NCBI GenBank assembly: GCA_034509755.1 | Contig: CM067556.1 | Coordinates: 12,485,501 to 12,549,500 of the forward strand | Length of the DNA: 64,000 nt | Source: Anisodus tanguticus | Taxonomy: Eukaryota > Streptophyta > Magnoliopsida > Solanales > Solanaceae | Direction: 5' to 3' | In this document: positions 42,932 through 54,460 of the stretch, piece by piece | Numbering within the stretch: position 1 is the first letter of the stretch | How the letters are laid out: each line of letters opens with the position of its first letter | Program-made: the position numbers and the translations under genes | Notes under the pieces: model-generated | What the model was told of the DNA's origin: nothing | The model's database searches: none | What the model saw: the letters and a program-made list of their open reading frames with translations, nothing else

Positions 42932-43622
42932 CCAATCTTGGTTTTCGGATGGTTTCTATCTTTAAGGGAAAAGTAGACCTATAGATGGATTCTTTCTGAT
43001 GGTTAACAATTACTCCATTTAGTACTTGGCTTGAATCGTGTTAATGCCAATATATCACATTTTCTTATTTCAATCATAAGCATGAATTCAGTATCAAGAA
43101 ATTCCATTAACCTAGTACTCCACATATGTATGAAACTGAAACTGCTACTCCTATAAATTACCAAATTTATGAGATTGTTTTTACTTCTTTTTTTCCTCTT
43201 ATTGATCAGTACTAGTTTGGGATAAAATCCAGTGTGTTTAAGTTCTTGCCCTCAAACTATACAATAACATGCCCAATGAAATCCCACAAAGTAGGGTCTG
43301 GAAAGGAGGGATGCAACACGAGGATTTCTCGGGGGAGGGGGGTTCACCCACCCTAATACTATTCTCACCCAACACGCTTAACTTCGGAGTTCTGATGGAA
43401 TCCGGTGCGTTAGTGTTGATATTCTATTTGACATTTTCACATTCTCTAACTTAATATAGCTCTGCATATTATCACTTAATTGGAAGGAATAATGTGCCAT
43501 AGCCAACTCTAATAGTTATTCATGGATAATAACTATCTTTTAATTTATAGCTTGTTTGGCCAAACTTTTGGAAGAAAATAAGTACTTTTTAGTAGAAGCA
43601 TTTTTTCAAAAGCTAAAAAAAT
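42929..43622. other. Intergenic, nothing recognised
   Basis: No gene. The short open frame at 43269-43454 has no family features. Confidence 0.5.
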
Positions 43623-43791
43623 TGAAGGAAACAATCCCATACCCTTTCATTCATCCATACAATCATATATATACATCTCTAGGATCTTAAGAATATATTA
43701 CATGATTAATATGATATCCTAAGAGATTACGATGTAATTGGATTATCCTAACCAATATTATCCTAATGATTAATATTAATTTTATCTAACA
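43623..43791 (-). repeat. 3' LTR of the copia fragment
   Basis: 169 bp between the polypurine tract and TGAAGGAA. Both edges match the LTR at 17489-17669, which indicates one family. Confidence 0.7.
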
Positions 43792-45300
43792 GTCCCCCGC
43801 AGTCTTAGCGAGAGGTTTCCGTATGCTGAGACTGTCCCTAAAATCATCAAAAAGTACGCGTGGAAGACCCTTCGTGAAAATATATGCAATCTGATAACGG
43901 AACGGTACATAGAGAACACAGACTTTTCCACGAGCAACATTTTCACGAACAAACAATATATTCATCTCTATGTGTTTTTTGCGTTGATGCTGGACAAGGT
44001 TACCAGATAGATATAATGCACTCACATTATCACAATAAACCACGGTTGCTTTGTCGATCGGACAATGAAGTTTCAAAAGAAGATTACGGAGCCAATACGA
44101 TTTTGCTACCACATTAGCTATCCCCGATATTCTACCTCGGCACTTGATCGGGATAATGTCGGTTGGCGCTTTGACGACCACGAAATGAGGTTGTCTCCTA
44201 GAAACACACAATAATCAGAGGTGGAACGTCGTGTATCCGGGAAGCCACCCCAATCGGCATCTGTATAAGATGTGAGGCTAGAAACGATGGACTTATACAG
44301 ATGCAATCGAAAATCAAGAGTACCTTTAACATACCGCAGAATTCGTTTAAGAGCCCCCATATGTTCTTCATTTGGATCATGCATATGTAAATAGGCATGT
44401 TGGACCGCATAAGAGATATCAGGTCTCGTGAAAGTTAGGTACTGCAATGCCCTTGCTAAGTTGCGGTAATGTGTTGGGTCACTGTATTGAGTATATGTAG
44501 AGTTACTCAATTTTGCCTTTGTATCAACCGACGTATATGACGATTTGCACGAGGACATACCAGCTTTGTCAATGATTTCCTCAGAGTATTTCTTTTGATA
44601 GAGAAACAGACCACCAACATATTGAGTTACAACGATTCCCAAAAAATAGTTTAAAGGGCCCAAATCCTTCATAGCAAATTCTGACGCATTGAAAGAAATA
44701 ATATATTGGCGAAGTGACTCAGATGTTTGTGAGAATGATGTCATCTACATAAAGAAGAATATATGCCGTGTCATTTGCCTTCTTGTAAATGAACAAAGAG
44801 TGATCAGACTTGCTGTGTGAGAATCCTAGTGTGGATAAGAACCCTGCAAACCGGCTGTACCATGCCAGAGAGCTTGTTTCAAACCATATAATGATTTTTT
44901 CAACAAGCAAACATAATCCAGATAAGTAGGATCTTAGAAGCCCTAAGGCTGGTACATGTAAACTTTTCTTGTATATGACCATGTAAAAAGACATTCTTGA
45001 TGTCCAACTGATGGATGGACTATGATTTGGACAAAGCCAGACTGAGAACAGTCTTGATAGTCGCTGGTTTAACTACCGGACATAATATTTCACAACAATC
45101 CACGCCAACCCGCTGAGACCTGCCATTACCAACAAGACGAGTTTTGTGTCTCGCAAAAGAGCCATCAGAATTCTTTTTATTACAGAAAACCCACATAGAA
45201 TGTATTATGTTCACATTAGATGGACGGGGCCCTAACTCCCGAGTCTTATTTTTAATAAGAGCATCAATTCGTCTAACATGATAGTTTTCCAATTCGAGTC
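43623..45300 (-). mobile_element. Ty1/copia retrotransposon, 3' half (reverse transcriptase, RNase H, 3' LTR), truncated
   Basis: Minus strand. The reverse transcriptase piece 45292-45020 contains HSMWVFCNKKNSDGS and LVGNGRSQRVGVD. After a frameshift, 44994-44719 contains the catalytic YVDDIIL. 44744-44118 holds DLGPLNYFLGI, TRPDISYAV, RILRYVKGT and the RNase H DADWGG and SSAEVEYRG motifs; the latter end and the CDNVSALYLS segment lie in 44211-43786. A polypurine tract GCGGGGGAC (43800-43792) then meets the 3' LTR (43791-43623, starts TGTTAGAT). Gag, protease, integrase and 5' LTR are missing. Several frameshifts; inactive. Confidence 0.88.
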
Positions 45301-46204
45301 TGATAAGACTGCTTTGGAATTTTTTGGAAGTGGTGATGGGTTAACCGAAGATGATAGGTTAAAATGACGTTTAGGCCGAAAAATTATTAAAATATGAAAT
45401 TTTTTCATGCCCTATCCCATCCTCAAATTATAAAAAATATGAAATTATTTTACTTTATAAACTTTTTATAAAAAATGAGAAAATTTTGCTTACCCCATCC
45501 CCGCCCCCTCTCCCAACCCGAAGTTTTTACTTTATATATTTATTTTATTTATAATAATATTTTATAAAAAATGAGAAACTTTTCTTACCCCACTACCCAC
45601 CCCCACCCCCTCGCCCCACTACCCCTGCCCTCCCACCCACTATTTTATATATTTATTTTGCTTTTATAAAAAATGAAAAAAAAATTAAAAGTATTATTCT
45701 TATTTTAAAAATAAAGATATGGAAAAATCAAATATCATATAAAATAAAAAAATCATAGAATGTAAGTTTGAAATTTGTAAAAGTAATAGGTGAAGTTGTG
45801 TTATAACCCATCATTTAGCACATCTTGACCCGCTCATTTTAACCCATGTAAGCTTTAGACGGATTGGATATTAATTCATTTATTAATTCAGTCCATCTTG
45901 ATCCGCTTAATTTCAGTCCAAACGGTCCATCTGCCACCTCTAGGTGTAATGGAGGATGGTGGCTATACTGAGAAGCCCTGCCCATTACCTAGGTGGAATG
46001 CAGGATGCTGGCTATGTGAAAATTATTAAAGCCCAGCCCATACTTGGAAAATAAAGTCTTAGCTAATTCTGGATTGTCGAGTAATAGCTTTGCGCTGACT
46101 CTAGTTCTGCTCTTCCACATTCAATGAAGGGAAATAAATTTAGAAGTAACAACGAAAATTTTTAGGTGGGTGAGGCACAAGTATGACTTCGCATGTAAGG
46201 GTGA
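45301..46204. other. Intergenic; AT-rich with a possible MITE remnant
   Basis: 45380-45770 is low-complexity with repeated TTTATAAAAAATGA and CCCCACCCCC-type segments. 45795-45945 carries TAACCCAT/GACCCGCTC and ACCTCTAGG phrases like the inverted-repeat element at 4190-4735. No gene. Confidence 0.4.
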
Positions 46205-47000
46205 TATAACAACAACATTCCTAGTCTAATTCTATTAGGTGGGGTGTGTGGAGGGTAGAATGTACTCAAACCTTACTCCTACTTTGAGAGGGTAGGGATG
46301 TTATTTTCGAAAAATAATGACTCAAGAGAAAACATGAAAACATGACAACAATAAGTCAGAGAAGATTTAAGAAAAGTAAAATAAAATAAGGTAAAGTAAA
46401 TAGATCATGGCAAAATACTATGGGTAAACATTAATGGATAAATCTTAACAGTATATGCACCAAACTAGTACGATAATCGGAGTATAAGACATAGCAGATA
46501 GTAACAGAAAATCGAGGGACAAGACCCTACAGGTAACACTACGCCTGCTAGTATGGAAGGATATACGAGGCACATACTACTACCTAACCTTCTACCTTAA
46601 TCTGCGTCCTCAACAGCCTCCTATCTACGGTCATGTCCTTAGTAAGTTGCAACTGCGTTATGTCCTACCTAGTCACTTCTCCCCAATACTTTTTCGGCCT
46701 ACCTCGACCTCTTCTAAACCCGTCTACCGCCAACCTCTCACACCTCCGCACCGGGGCCTACGTGCCTCTCCTTTGAACATGGCCGAACAATCTCAATCTC
46801 GCTCCCTCATCTTGTCCTCCACCGAGGCCACTCCAACCTTGTTCTAGATCACTTTATTTCTAATTCTATATTTCCTAGTATGCCCACACATCCATCACAA
46901 TATTCTCATCTCCGTCACCTTCATCTTCTGAACGTGAGACTTCTTGACTGACCAACACTCGGCCCCAAACAACATAGTAGGTCTAACTACCACTCCAACT
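46205..47000 (-). mobile_element. RTE-clade LINE, 3'-terminal fragment
   Basis: Reverse-complement counterpart of the LINE end at 22710-23550. It starts with the (TTG)n tail as ACAACAACA at 46208 and a GTGTGTGGAGGGTAGA block; the RPKKYWGEV-type region follows at about 46680-46720 and the CERLA-type region at 46730-46750, with frameshifts. The C18 run at 47010-47027 lies just beyond. 5'-truncated. Confidence 0.75.
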
Positions 47001-47029
47001 GCAACAACTCCCCCCCCCCCCCCCCCCTT

Positions 47030-48300
47030 TAGCCCCTCCTTTTCGCTATTTATTCACACTAATTCTTTTATCCTTAGTTTTCTAGATCAGTTTTCTCGTC
47101 ATAATTTATTTTCACCCAATTCTTCTTTGTTAATGCATATATGTATCTTCTTCATTTGAGGCTTCGTATATGTTGATTGGTCGATTGATTCGGGTTTTCT
47201 ATTTATTAAATCAAATCAAAAATATCAATTTTTTATATTTGAAAACAAAATCAAATCAATAAAATTGAGTTTTTATTTTCGGTTTTTTTGAATTTTTTAA
47301 AAATTTCTTAGTTCGATATGAAACATCTTATAATAAAATTATTTCGCTTTTTGTGAAATATGATGCAAATGTCACACTATTTCATACAATTATACCTAAT
47401 TCAGTTCATTGCAATCAATTACACACAGAACTATTAATCACAAAGCCATTAAAGGAAAAAAAATCATATCATATACTGGAGCTTCAACTTTTAGAAGGTG
47501 AGCATTTTCTAACTTTATAAATTGTATGTACTTGAGAAAACTTGATTAAAATTTAAAAATGGATGAATTGTTGTCTAGGAGAACGAGAACAACATGGTTT
47601 AAGTTAATGTATGACGCTGGGATAAAATCGCAAGGTCAAACATGGTGTTAAAATGTTAAAGAAATAAAAAACTACGAAAAGTTTAAAAAATATTGACAAA
47701 GTAGATTATAGAAAATAATTTTATATATAAATAATTTTAATATATATATATGTTGGTTTGATCTTAGTTTGATTTTTTTTTTAGTTAAAATCAATTATGA
47801 TCAATTTTTTATTTCATTATCAAACCATTAAATTATTATTTTGTTAATTTAACTTAAATTATTGATTTGGTACGATTTATATATCCCTTCTTGATATAAT
47901 GATACTTCTATGCACTGTATTGGCGGAATGACGAAAAAATTACTTTAATGAATGTTTATTATTGGTCAGACTTAACTTATAAGTTAAAATTCAACATTTT
48001 TATTTTTATCATTATTTTGTTTATTGTTAATGACTATAACTAATTAATTAATTATATTGTACTTAAGAAGAAGGGCTCGAAAAGGGCTGAACCACAAAGA
48101 TTTATTGCAGGTAATTTTTTTAAAAATTTATGTCAGAGATTATTTTTACGGTTTGAATAATAAAATAATATATAATCATCACAAATATTTATATTTACTT
48201 TTAGACCACAAATTATAAATGGGGAATATTTCTCTACTTAAAGATAGAAAGTTTTAAAGAGAGATTAGTTCTCATCATGTACATTAATGTTATAAAAAAT
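47030..48300. other. Intergenic; AT-rich, possible MITE remnant
   Basis: GGTTTTCTATTTATTAAATCAAA-type sequence near 47195 and its approximate complement TTTGATTTGGTACG-like phrases near 47860 suggest a decayed inverted-repeat element. Otherwise nothing. Confidence 0.35.
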
Positions 48301-48381
48301 ATCAACAGTCTCTCACAACATCTAGAAATCATACGTGTCAAAAAGGAACAAACTAGAGAACTCCCTGAAAAGTTAGTGTTG

Positions 48382-48408
48382 GTTCTAGAAACCCCTGAAA
48401 AGTTCTTC
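48382..48408 (+). promoter_or_regulatory. Heat-shock element upstream of HSA32
   Basis: TTCTAGAA at 48383-48390 is a perfect inverted pair of HSF half-sites. GAA (48397-48399) and TTCTTC (48403-48408) follow closely, about 100 bp before the start codon. The CCCTGAAAAGTT segment is repeated at 48363 and 48393. Heat-shock factors bind nTTCnnGAAn arrays, and Arabidopsis HSA32 is strongly heat-induced, so the site fits the gene. Confidence 0.7.
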
Positions 48409-48505
48409 AATTAAAAACATATAGAAATTGTGGCAGTGTCCCAATTCCCAAACAAATTGACAAATCATTCTTCTGCGCATTTGCATCTGTGTGTGAAGGG
48501 AAAAG

Positions 48506-51500
48506 ATGGCAACATACAGGTGGAAGAGTTTCAACGATGATGGAGATCGTCCAGATAAACCTCGTCGCTATGGCGTTACAGAAATGAGAGGTCCACATTA
48601 TTCCATTTTCTCTCGAGGCCTTCTGGAGGTACCTTTTTCTTTCTTTCGCACGTTCTCTTTGCATCTCTCGGTTTAATTTTCGCACTTACAACAACAACAA
48701 CATACCCTGTGAAATAACACAATATGAGGTCCGGTGAGTGTAGAGTGTATACAGATCTTACCTCTATCTTGGTAGCTGTTTCCGAGAGACGCTCGCACTT
48801 AATTAGCTTAATCTATTGAAAGTTGTTTCGTGTATGCCGACAATTTTATGAAATTGAGCTAACCTCGTCATTTAACTGACCTTACTGTTAAATTGTCTAA
48901 ACCACTTCATTTAAAAGCTTAAGTTATTAGGTCTACGCACGGATTGAACCTGGACTCTGATCATGTTGAAATTTGTGAACCGTCCCATTAAAAAGTTTGT
49001 ATTCAGATATGTGATACTCTTACTTGTTGTTTAGGTATACAATAACTGGGAATCAATGTGCTTTCTAGTTTTAGATATAAGATGTGCTTCCTAGTTTATT
49101 TGATTGTCATTTCAGGTTCATGTTTATTCTTGCATAGTTGGACTTACCTTCAGAATTCGAAATTCTACTTGCTTGCTAGCTGTAGAGGGTAAAATAATTA
49201 TTAGCAGCAAATGTGATCGAATTGAAATAACTAAAGTGAGGAACACAAAGTAAATAGAGAGAAAGACAGAGAGGTGAGTTTGTTGGGCGATGGCTTGGCC
49301 AAATATCACCGTGGTGGTTGGAGAGTCCGTTGGACTCTCAACCTTATCCCTTTACACTTGGTCAAAGTTCCTTTCGTGGGTATGTTGTGAGACATACATG
49401 CGGAGATGGGGCCTAGAGATTAACGTGTCCTAATTCTAGAGCTTGGCAGTTGAGGGAGGTTCGGGAACTTATATGGTCGTGGAGTAAGTTGTATGCTGAA
49501 ATAAATATGGCCATTGGGATTTTCTGATATGGAGTTGGTTCAGGCACAGCAGTTGAGCCCATGACAAGCACACATTATTTGTTACCACTACACTAGCAAT
49601 GCTAAAAGCACCCAAAACTGTGTGTGTACTAAATTATGTGCTAGTTTATGTTCTTACCAGTCCAATTTGTTGAATTTCTCATTTTTTTGGTTTATAGGAT
49701 GTTTTCGAGTCTATGGGTCAGTTTGTTGATGGATTGAAGTTCTGTGGTGGATCTCATACTTTGATGCCAAAGACTTACATCAAAGAAGTGACTGACATGG
49801 CACATAAGTATAATGTTTATGTTAACTCTGGTGATTGGGCAGACCAAATGCTTCGTCAAGGTCCTTCTGCTTTTAAAGAGTATATCGAGGTATAGGAAGT
49901 GAATATGGCTCCACTGTTCCATTTCCACTAGATTTTGGATTTTGGTAATAATGCGTATTTGTTGTAATCTCTTAGGAATGTAAACAATTGGGGTTTGATA
50001 CAATTGAGCTTGATGTTGCATCACTTGGTCTACCTGAGGACACCCTCTTGAGGTATGTGCGGCTGATTAAGAGCGGTGGGCTCAGAGCTAAGCCTCAGTT
50101 CTCTGTTAAGTTTAACAAGTCTGATATAGCCTTCACCGGTAACAGAGCATTTGGGGCTTACGTGATTCCTCCACCTCAAACCTCTGGTATGCTAGTACTT
50201 CTGGTTTAATTTTTTTTTTCTATTTTCTCTTTTCTCTTTTACATTCTCTTAGCGAGCGGCACTGTCTCCACTGTGAACTATTTTTGTAGATTTTTCTTTT
50301 AAGACTAAAAAGTGTCCTCTTTATAATTTTTTTAATAAAAAAAGGCTGTGTCATAAATAGATAATAGATGAAACGTTAAAACAGAGGATGCATCAGGATT
50401 CGTGTTCAACATTAATTTCTGAAGATTATTTGGTCTAAATTTCCAGACTGATATCTTTTAGAAATGTTACTTGTACACTACTAAGGAAAAAAATCTTTTA
50501 GTGCATCCATACCTCTTTGTGTACAAAAGCACCTGAATCCACATACATTGAAGAAGAAGTTGCATATGAACACCTTAACACTAATGATCCTGGCTAAAGT
50601 TGTTAGTATTTAGTTGTATAGCTGCATTTCTGTAACTAGCATTTCTTTATCAATAACTGTTTTGCATCTCATGAAGTTTTGGATAGTCGATATTTAAAAT
50701 AGGTGTAACCTATGCTGCACGGTGTTGAGGTGTCTAAATTTCTTGACCTTGAAAATTAGGATATTGCCATGGCAAGTCAAATTGACCCTTTGCACAGAAC
50801 AGGTGATATATGATAGCATTTTCGTTCTAATGGCCACTCTAAAGATTGTCATTTCAACTTTAGTGGCTGCTGGTATCCCTCTTTTCTTGATTTTCAGAGA
50901 TCTGTAGCTTCCTTTTGCTGCAAAGAATTATCTTATATTGACCAATCCATTGTAGATCCCAGACAGTATGGTAGGTCAACTAGATGGACAATCTGGATAC
51001 AGGTTTTAACCATTGTCCTAGCTGGAAGAGCATCATGAACCACCTTGTTTGCTATACAGAACAAGACTTAGCTAATTGCTACAACGATGAGTAAAGTTCA
51101 TCACTGATAAGACGGAAAGATTTTGTTTTGCTTTTTAGGAAGTTCAACCCCAATTACGCCATAGCATAGGCAATGGAAGAGGGAGGGAGGGAGGGAGTGG
51201 ACAGAGATTGAGCCTCTTTACTTGTAAATACTCCCTCCATTCACTTTTACTTATCCACTTTTGACTTTGCACGCCCCTTAAGAATTAATAAATGAAGTGT
51301 GTATTTTACTATAATACCCATATTAATTGGTGTATAGTCTTATTGGATTTGGGGAATGGGTTGGAAATGAGTAATTAATGTTAAGGGTAAAACAAGAATT
51401 TTTTGTCTTTTCTTGATATGCTAAACTTGATGTAAAAATGAAAATTTATTTTTAGTATAGTGGACAAGTAAAAGTGAACTGAGGGAGTAATAGTATTTTC

Positions 51501-52707
51501 TTTGCTGAGATTACCTTCCATGCTTCTCATTGGATGAAAGTCACGATTTACAGGACTTGATGGAAGTTCATAGCTTAATAGCTAATCTCATTGCTCTTCT
51601 GATGCCTTATTTTCGTTGTCCTGCAGTCTAGTAATCTTGTACTTTCTCTTGCCAGATTGATTAGCTTTCTCTGACTATTGAAATTCTACTCTTACAGCCT
51701 CATTTTTTTGCTAAAGGGTTGTACTTCGCAAAGCGGAAACTAGTTTCTTAAAAGATTCATGGCTTCGGAATATTATCCAAGAAGTGTACGAAGAACAAAA
51801 TTTCTGTACATCTTGATTTTAAGAAATGTCAAAATATTGTATTTTGGGGCCTAGTCAAATTTTGGTAGTGCCATTTGTCTAATGTGAGTGTTCAAGTCTT
51901 TGCAATTTCCTTCTTTGATTTAGTAATTTATGTCATGTTCATTATATTCTGAAGATTGGTATTATGTGATGACACTGTGTGTCCTTATATTTAGATGCTT
52001 CTGTTGTTAAACTGCAATGAGTTAGTTATCTGCTGTGTAACCTACGACTTATTTTGCTAAAGATAGCTCACTTCCTGTCATATCATCAATAAATTTTGAG
52101 ACGGAATATTCAACAGAATGAAAATTTACTTGATTAACAAATTTCAAAGATTGAAAGAATAGTATATGACAGGCTCTCCTGCGTGAGGCAACTTGTGTAA
52201 TGTTTGATGTGCCATGGAAGTTGAAGATTGAAACACGTAACAGTTTCTCTTACATTTTTCATGCTGTTTTATCTCTCTGCAGAGATGGTTGAAGATGTGG
52301 ATCTTTTGGTCAGAAGGGCAGAGAGATGCTTAGAAGCTGGGGCAGACATGATAATGATCAATGCTGATGATTTAGGTAGGCAGGCTGATTTTCTCCGATC
52401 AGACATGATTGCGAAGATTGTGGGCCGTCTTGGACTTGAGAAAACTATGTTTGAGGCATCAGATCCTAAAATCTCTGAGTGGTTTGTCAAATGTTATGGT
52501 CCAAAGGTACTAAGCTTCTCCAAGCAAATCTTTCTCTAAAAAAACTACATTGAATAGTCTGACGGTTCAAATATTTCATTTTACTGGTCTTTTCAGGTTA
52601 ACCTTTTCGTGGATCACTCACAAGTGATGGATCTGGAATGCCTCAGAGGACGCAACCTGGGTCAAGATCACTCATCTCTACTTGGCAGGTCATATTTTCT
52701 GCTCTGA
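48506..52707 (+). CDS. HSA32: HSA32-like heat-stress-associated protein (phosphosulfolactate synthase-related), 286 aa, 5 exons
   Basis: In Arabidopsis HSA32 is a heat-induced protein needed for long-lasting acquired thermotolerance. Its fold is that of ComA, the phosphosulfolactate synthase of coenzyme M synthesis, but the plant role is not that pathway. Exons 48506-48628, 49698-49889, 49976-50186, 52283-52506 and 52597-52707, all GT-AG, phases 0,0,1,0, total 286 aa, equal to the Arabidopsis protein. Visible: YRWKSF and DRPDKPRRYGVTEMRGPHYS at the N-terminus; MGQFVDGLKFCGGSHTLMPK; DTIELDVASL; LRAKPQFSVKFNKSDI; AERCLEAGADMIMINADD; GLEKTMFEASDPKISEWFVK; and VNLFVDHSQVMDLECLRG near the end, covering the whole barrel. 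Introns 1 and 3 are long and carry repeat insertions. Heat regulation is supported by the upstream HSE. No defects seen. Confidence 0.95.
48686..48800 (-). repeat. RTE-LINE/SINE 3' tail in HSA32 intron 1
   Basis: ACAACAACAACAACATACCC, then GAGTGTAGAGTGTATACAGATCTTACCTC and GTTTCCGAGAGACGCTCG-type sequence. This is the reverse complement of the tail at 24952-25078. Very short, without LINE coding sequence. Confidence 0.7.
51231..51487. mobile_element. Stowaway-like MITE in HSA32 intron 3
   Basis: 257 bp, ends CTCCCTCCATTCACTTTTAC and GTAAAAGTGAACTGAGGGAG, with TA at 51229-51230 and 51488-51489. A (GGGA)n run lies just before it at about 51179-51199. Confidence 0.85.
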
Positions 52708-54200
52708 TCTTGTGGCATCCATAGAGGAAAATGTTCATATTGTGGCAAAGAACTCATCTCTGTAATGCTTTGTTGGTCATCTGTTCAGATCATGTTTTAA
52801 TGAAAAAAGAAAATGTATGTCATGTATGTACTGTAGTGACTTAAGAGACTTCTTTCTTTGCTTGAAGTTGAGCTGCTTGTAATGTTATAAAGATACTCTT
52901 TTATGTTCTAGTGCCTAATGAGCTGAAAGTTTACCTTATCTTTGAGAGAATGAGGGTCTGTGCCTCTGTAGATTATACTGTATACCAAAGTATTTGCCTG
53001 TTAATGGTTAGTTCTTTAGTCCTTCTGTTCTTGTTTTATATTACTATCTGGTTTCATCTGTTGGAATCAAGGACACTTAGCATGTGCTTAGTTAATTATT
53101 TTAACACCACTGGTTGAGCCTAGTGCTTTTGTATTTTATACATTTTATCTCGATAGGGATAAATCCAATCGAAGAGGGGTAGGCATAGTCCTGCCCGTGG
53201 ATTATATAAGCAGGAGTTCAGAGGTAGATCTATCAGCATGCAAAACAAACCTCTTTCTTATTCTTTCAGATCAATTAATAGTTACCTGTTGAATAGGGAC
53301 TGGTTAAGATCCATTTAACCTGAGCAATGGTGCGAACTGTAACACTTTGTTGACTTGGGAAATTGACCTATCATATATCAAGAAAAAATACTGATAAAAT
53401 CTTCAGGACATGCACATTATATGGAAATTGGTTCAAGTATATCTAGCTTGCAGTAAATCGTCTAACTAGCGATGAAATTCCAGAAGTCGTGTAACAAGTC
53501 ATATAGGATTCACGATTAAGTAAAATCCCAATGGTAATTAAGTGGTGTGTTGCGTAGGAAAGGAGCAATGTTTAGGAAGAAATTTAGGAATTGTAACCAA
53601 CATACAGAGACAGGATGGTGGTCCAATGGCCATGTGACATTTCTATATCTCCAGTTTATCAATACTCTGTTGCTATCATGTTTTTGACTTCCTTTTTCAG
53701 TTTAGTTGCCCAACGAGGTTTGTGGAGACGACGTGCTGATTTATTAAGTTTTAACGCCAAGAAGCAGTCTTTTTTTTAAGCGAGTAATCGCTACAACAAA
53801 GTAAAAAGGAAAAATTAATAACATGAGCAAGTCTTGACAAGTTATATACTTGTATAAAGCCTTACTGAAATGTCTTACGAGCACTTTTAAAAGTGTTCTT
53901 AATCGGATTGGGATTCCACTGATACAGTTGAAAACTTGAAATGCTTCATGTCACACATCAACAAAGTTTCGAGAGATTTGACCAAAAGAAGGAAACTTAG
54001 TCCCACAACCAACATGTTCCAAAAATAAATAAATAAAAATATGGTATATCTAAACATTTTGTTTCTGAATGATTCAGTTCATACAGTGTAACGTTTCTTG
54101 TAAATAACTTATTGCTTGTCTTGTAGGTGACATATCGTCAAGTAGGGTAACTTTTGTTTTGTTCTTTTTCTTCCGCTAGAAGTAAGATAAACTAATTATA
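52708..54200. other. HSA32 3' flank and intergenic DNA
   Basis: Presumed 3' UTR followed by AT-rich sequence. No further gene is recognised. Confidence 0.5.
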
Positions 54201-54460
54201 CTCCCTCCTTTCCACAATAAGTAGTGCTTTTAGTTTATCCACACCCCTTAAGAAACTGATTACTTTTAAAAAATTATGAGTATTTTTATCAACTTACTTC
54301 TAAATAATGCGTAGAAAAAAGAAAGCTACTAATTCTTGAGTATGTAAATAATGTTAATTTTGAAAGAATAAGGTCGATTTCTTTTTAAAATTTTAAAGTA
54401 ACACTTATTTTGAAACAAAATGAAAAGCCTAGAAAATCACTTATTATGGGACGGAGGGAA
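54201..54460. mobile_element. Stowaway-like MITE
   Basis: Ends CTCCCTCCTTTCCACAATAAG and CTTATTATGGGACGGAGGGAA, flanked by TA at 54199-54200 and 54461-54462. About 260 bp. Confidence 0.8.
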
